DNA of 64,000 nt from Alphaproteobacteria bacterium (GTDB lineage Bacteria > Pseudomonadota > Alphaproteobacteria > Rhizobiales > Hyphomicrobiaceae). The notes below the pieces were generated by a model, which was given only the letters and a program-made list of their open reading frames with translations, made no database searches and was not told the origin of the DNA. The stretch covers positions 7,383 through 71,382 of the forward strand of contig JAGVSR010000010.1 of assembly GCA_019137195.1 (NCBI GenBank), written 5' to 3'. Shown here in pieces: positions 62,174 through 64,000 of the stretch; position 1 is the first letter of the stretch; every line of letters begins with the position of its first letter. Made by a program: the position numbers and the translations under genes.

Positions 62174-63085
62174 ATGACAGCGACACACCAGGCGTTCGAA
62201 GAGATTAGGTTCACGACCCGCGACGGGCTCAGGCTCTACGCGCGCCGCTATCCGGCCACGATGGGCTACTCGCCGCTACGGCCGGTTCTCTGTCTCCCCG
62301 GCCTCACCCGCAACTGCCGCGACTTCCACGATCTCGCGCTCGCCCTGTCGAAAGCCACCGACGGCCCGCGCGACGTCTTCACCATCGACTTCCGGGGCCG
62401 CGGTCTCTCCGACCATGACAAGGATTGGAAGAACTACGCGGTCCCGGTCGAGATGCTCGATGTCCTCGACTTCATGGCCTGCGAGGAGCTCTCGGGCTGT
62501 GGCATCGTCGGGACCTCGCGCGGCGGCCTCGTCGCCATGGTCATGGCTGCAGCTCAGCCGACCATGCTCGGCCCCGTGGTCATGAACGACATCGGCCCCG
62601 TCATCGAATGGAAGGGCCTCGCCCGCATCAGCGCCTACGCCGGCCGCATTCCGCTGCCTGGCTCCTGGCGCGAGGCGGCCAAACTCGTGCGCGACATGAA
62701 CGCCCGCGCCTTTCCTGCCATCGCAGAGGAGGAATGGGAGCCGATCGCGCGCCAGTGGTTCAACGAGCGGAATGGCGTGCCGGTCATGGGCTACGACAAG
62801 GAGATCGCCCGCTCGCTCTCGGTGCTCGACGGGCCGATGCCCAGCCTCTGGCCTCAGTTCGAGGCCATGAAGCACGTTCCGCTCCTCGTGCTGCGCGGCG
62901 AGAAATCGGACATCCTGTCGGCGGAGACCACGGCCGAGATGGTGCGCCGGCATCCCGACGCGCGCGCGCTGACCGTGCCCGGCCAGGGCCATGCGCCGAT
63001 GCTCCGCGATCACCTGACGCTCGACGCCATCAAAGACTTCTTTGCCGCGACCGATGCGGCTGCAAGGGAGAAGGCGGCGGCCTAG
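62174..63085 (+). CDS. Alpha/beta-hydrolase
   Basis: 303 residues. Canonical core: VLCLPGLTRNCRDFHDLALAL (oxyanion region), VFTIDFRGRGLSDH, the nucleophile elbow GIVGTSRGGLVAMVMAA (Ser in G-T-S-R-G-G), acid in VLRGEKSDILSAET and His in VPGQGHAPMLRD. Cap domain between 145 and 220. Esterase, lactonase or dehalogenase cannot be distinguished by eye; the family is common in Hyphomicrobiales. The start is 295 bases after the TIGR03808 gene. Confidence 0.93.
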   Translation: MTATHQAFEEIRFTTRDGLRLYARRYPATMGYSPLRPVLCLPGLTRNCRDFHDLALALSKATDGPRDVFTIDFRGRGLSDHDKDWKNYAVPVEMLDVLDFMACEELSGCGIVGTSRGGLVAMVMAAAQPTMLGPVVMNDIGPVIEWKGLARISAYAGRIPLPGSWREAAKLVRDMNARAFPAIAEEEWEPIARQWFNERNGVPVMGYDKEIARSLSVLDGPMPSLWPQFEAMKHVPLLVLRGEKSDILSAETTAEMVRRHPDARALTVPGQGHAPMLRDHLTLDAIKDFFAATDAAAREKAAA

Positions 63086-63320
63086 GCGAAGTAACTGAGC
63101 GCGCCGACCTGGAGGCGCGGGAAGCCACGACGGCGTCTCCGCCGTGAACGGCCTGCTCGGGACGGTGAGGCGCAACAATTGCTCGGTTGCTGAAGATGGC
63201 CGCGCACGCGCCACGCGTCTGCCGGTGTGGCGTTGATCGTACCGATCGATCTCTACGCCAGCGCGACGGCAGGATCGCGCTCTGCGAGACGACGCTCCTG
63301 TGCGGCTGCTGAGCGGACAC

Positions 63321-63350
63321 GAAAAGGGGCGGATCGACGACCCGCCCCTC
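63321..63350 (-). terminator. Rho-independent terminator of the helix-hairpin-helix gene
   Basis: On the minus strand AGGGGCGG pairs with CCGCCCCT (plus strand 63342-63349 and 63325-63332) around a 9-base loop, followed by a U-run (plus-strand AAAA at 63322-63325). Located 25 bases after the stop at 63375. A textbook intrinsic terminator. Confidence 0.85.
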
Positions 63351-63374
63351 TATGTTTCGTCTTCTCTCGCCCAC

Positions 63375-64000
63375 TCAGCCCGGACCGACCTCGCCGCGGT
63401 CGAAGCGCCGTGCGTAGTCGGTCTGGCCGCCCGATGCGAGGATGCGCGCCTGCTCGATCCAGTTCTCGCGCTCGATGCGCCCCCGCGGCTCGATCTGCGC
63501 ACCAAAGCGCTCGATGTCGGCGCCGGTCCAGTTCGCGATCTGCTCGTAGGACGTGATGCCGAGCCCGTTGAGCTTCTTCTCGATCAAGACGCCGACGCCG
63601 CGGATGCGCTTGAGATCGTCGTATCCGCCCATCGAGAGCGGCGACGGCGCGGCCTCGCTCCGAAGCGCCTCGGAACGCACTGAGCGCAGGTGCGAGTAGT
63701 CGGCTCGCTCGCTGGTAGCCGAAGCCTTCGTCTCGCGGATGGCGTCGGCGAGCTTCACTGGACGTGGCGCCTCAGACGCGGGTGCCGGTGCGGCGGCGGG
63801 GGCGGTCGCAGCAGGCGGCGCAGCAGGCCGCGGCGCCGGAGCGGCTGGTGCCGCTGCGGCCGAACCGAGCATGCCGGCGGCAGACGTCGCCGCGGCAACG
63901 GCGGCTGCCGCCGCGCTCGCCGCCGCCGCGGCGGCGGCAGCGGCCTCGGCCGAAGCTGCTGGCGAGCTGGCGGCGGGCACCCCGGCAGGCCGCGGCTCGC
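63375..64000 (-). CDS. Helix-hairpin-helix protein, N-terminus cut by window edge
   Basis: The reading frame is open to the edge of the window, so only the C-terminal part (at least 208 codons) is seen. It has an Ala-rich low-complexity region (about 100 residues, codons near 63700-63980) and a C-terminal domain YDDLKRIRGVGVLIEKKLNGLGITSYEQIANW with RFGAQIEPRGRIERENWIEQARILA. The IRGVG..I-K-L-GLG pattern is a helix-hairpin-helix of the DUF4332 / ribosomal-L21-associated type, a non-sequence-specific DNA-binding element. The full protein may have another domain beyond the window. A terminator follows the stop. Confidence 0.75.
   Translation of the reverse strand, partial: EPRPAGVPAASSPAASAEAAAAAAAAASAAAAAVAAATSAAGMLGSAAAAPAAPAPRPAAPPAATAPAAAPAPASEAPRPVKLADAIRETKASATSERADYSHLRSVRSEALRSEAAPSPLSMGGYDDLKRIRGVGVLIEKKLNGLGITSYEQIANWTGADIERFGAQIEPRGRIERENWIEQARILASGGQTDYARRFDRGEVGPG

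Noticed and set aside
63086-63320. Possible gene after the alpha/beta-hydrolase
   Set aside because: Frames here are short, basic and without ribosome binding site; the region ends in the terminator of the convergent gene.

Overview
This is a high-GC chromosomal window whose gene content points to an alphaproteobacterium of the order Hyphomicrobiales (Rhizobiales). The evidence is housekeeping neighbourhoods typical of that group: pgsA-moaD-moaE, xseB followed by dxs, yfgM-bamB-der, a Tat-exported beta-helix protein of the TIGR03808 type, NnrU, and several small one- or two-helix envelope proteins. The genus cannot be told from the sequence alone. No rRNA, tRNA, CRISPR array, transposase or phage gene was seen.

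Layout. 1-4.0 kb: a large orphan protein with a zinc ribbon and a PD-(D/E)xK-like nuclease motif, then a frameshifted DUF3829-type lipoprotein/secreted protein gene. 4.5-7.3 kb: an RlpA-like exported protein bracketed by two copies of a palindromic intergenic repeat, ndk, and a conserved unknown. 7.5-11.5 kb: an accessory-looking block with a HAD phosphatase, a tandem-TIR protein and, convergent to them, an RtcB2-PrfH rRNA-repair/ribosome-rescue pair preceded by an overlapping 39-codon reading frame with a good ribosome binding site. 11.6-24 kb: acyltransferase, aspartate aminotransferase, small envelope proteins, an orphan Tae4-like peptidoglycan amidase with a small membrane protein as possible immunity partner, a YcbB-type L,D-transpeptidase, a divergent ThiE-like protein and a Sel1-repeat protein. 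24.5-27 kb: an ArsR-type regulator, ArsP/DUF318 permease, CxxC thioredoxin-like protein and DUF2267/zinc-finger protein, bracketed by two roughly 0.9-kb stretches without recognisable genes.

27.8-38.4 kb: inositol monophosphatase family, pgsA, moaD, moaE, a methyltransferase, xseB, dxs, a DHFR-like protein, a Met/Gly-rich Spy-like exported protein, a class II HDAC-like deacetylase overlapping a pyroglutamyl-peptidase-like gene, and an orphan thiS. 38.6-50.4 kb: an LplT-PlsC-acyl-ACP synthetase fusion with a strong leader hairpin, holC, der, bamB, yfgM, panB and a second L,D-transpeptidase that carries a duplicated, apparently dead YkuD-like domain. 50.5-64 kb: NnrU, a small membrane protein, a SLATT-like 2TM protein overlapping a 5'-nucleotidase gene, an SH3b protein, ornithine cyclodeaminase family, smc, TIGR03808, an alpha/beta hydrolase and the 3' part of a helix-hairpin-helix protein with a clear terminator.

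Taken together, most of the window is core metabolism and envelope biology (phospholipid synthesis and recycling, peptidoglycan cross-linking, outer-membrane assembly, isoprenoid, molybdopterin, pantothenate and thiamine cofactors). The candidate conflict or stress systems are dispersed singles and pairs rather than one island: the PD-(D/E)xK orphan, TIR-TIR with HAD, RtcB2-PrfH, Tae4-like with its neighbour, and SLATT with the nucleotidase.
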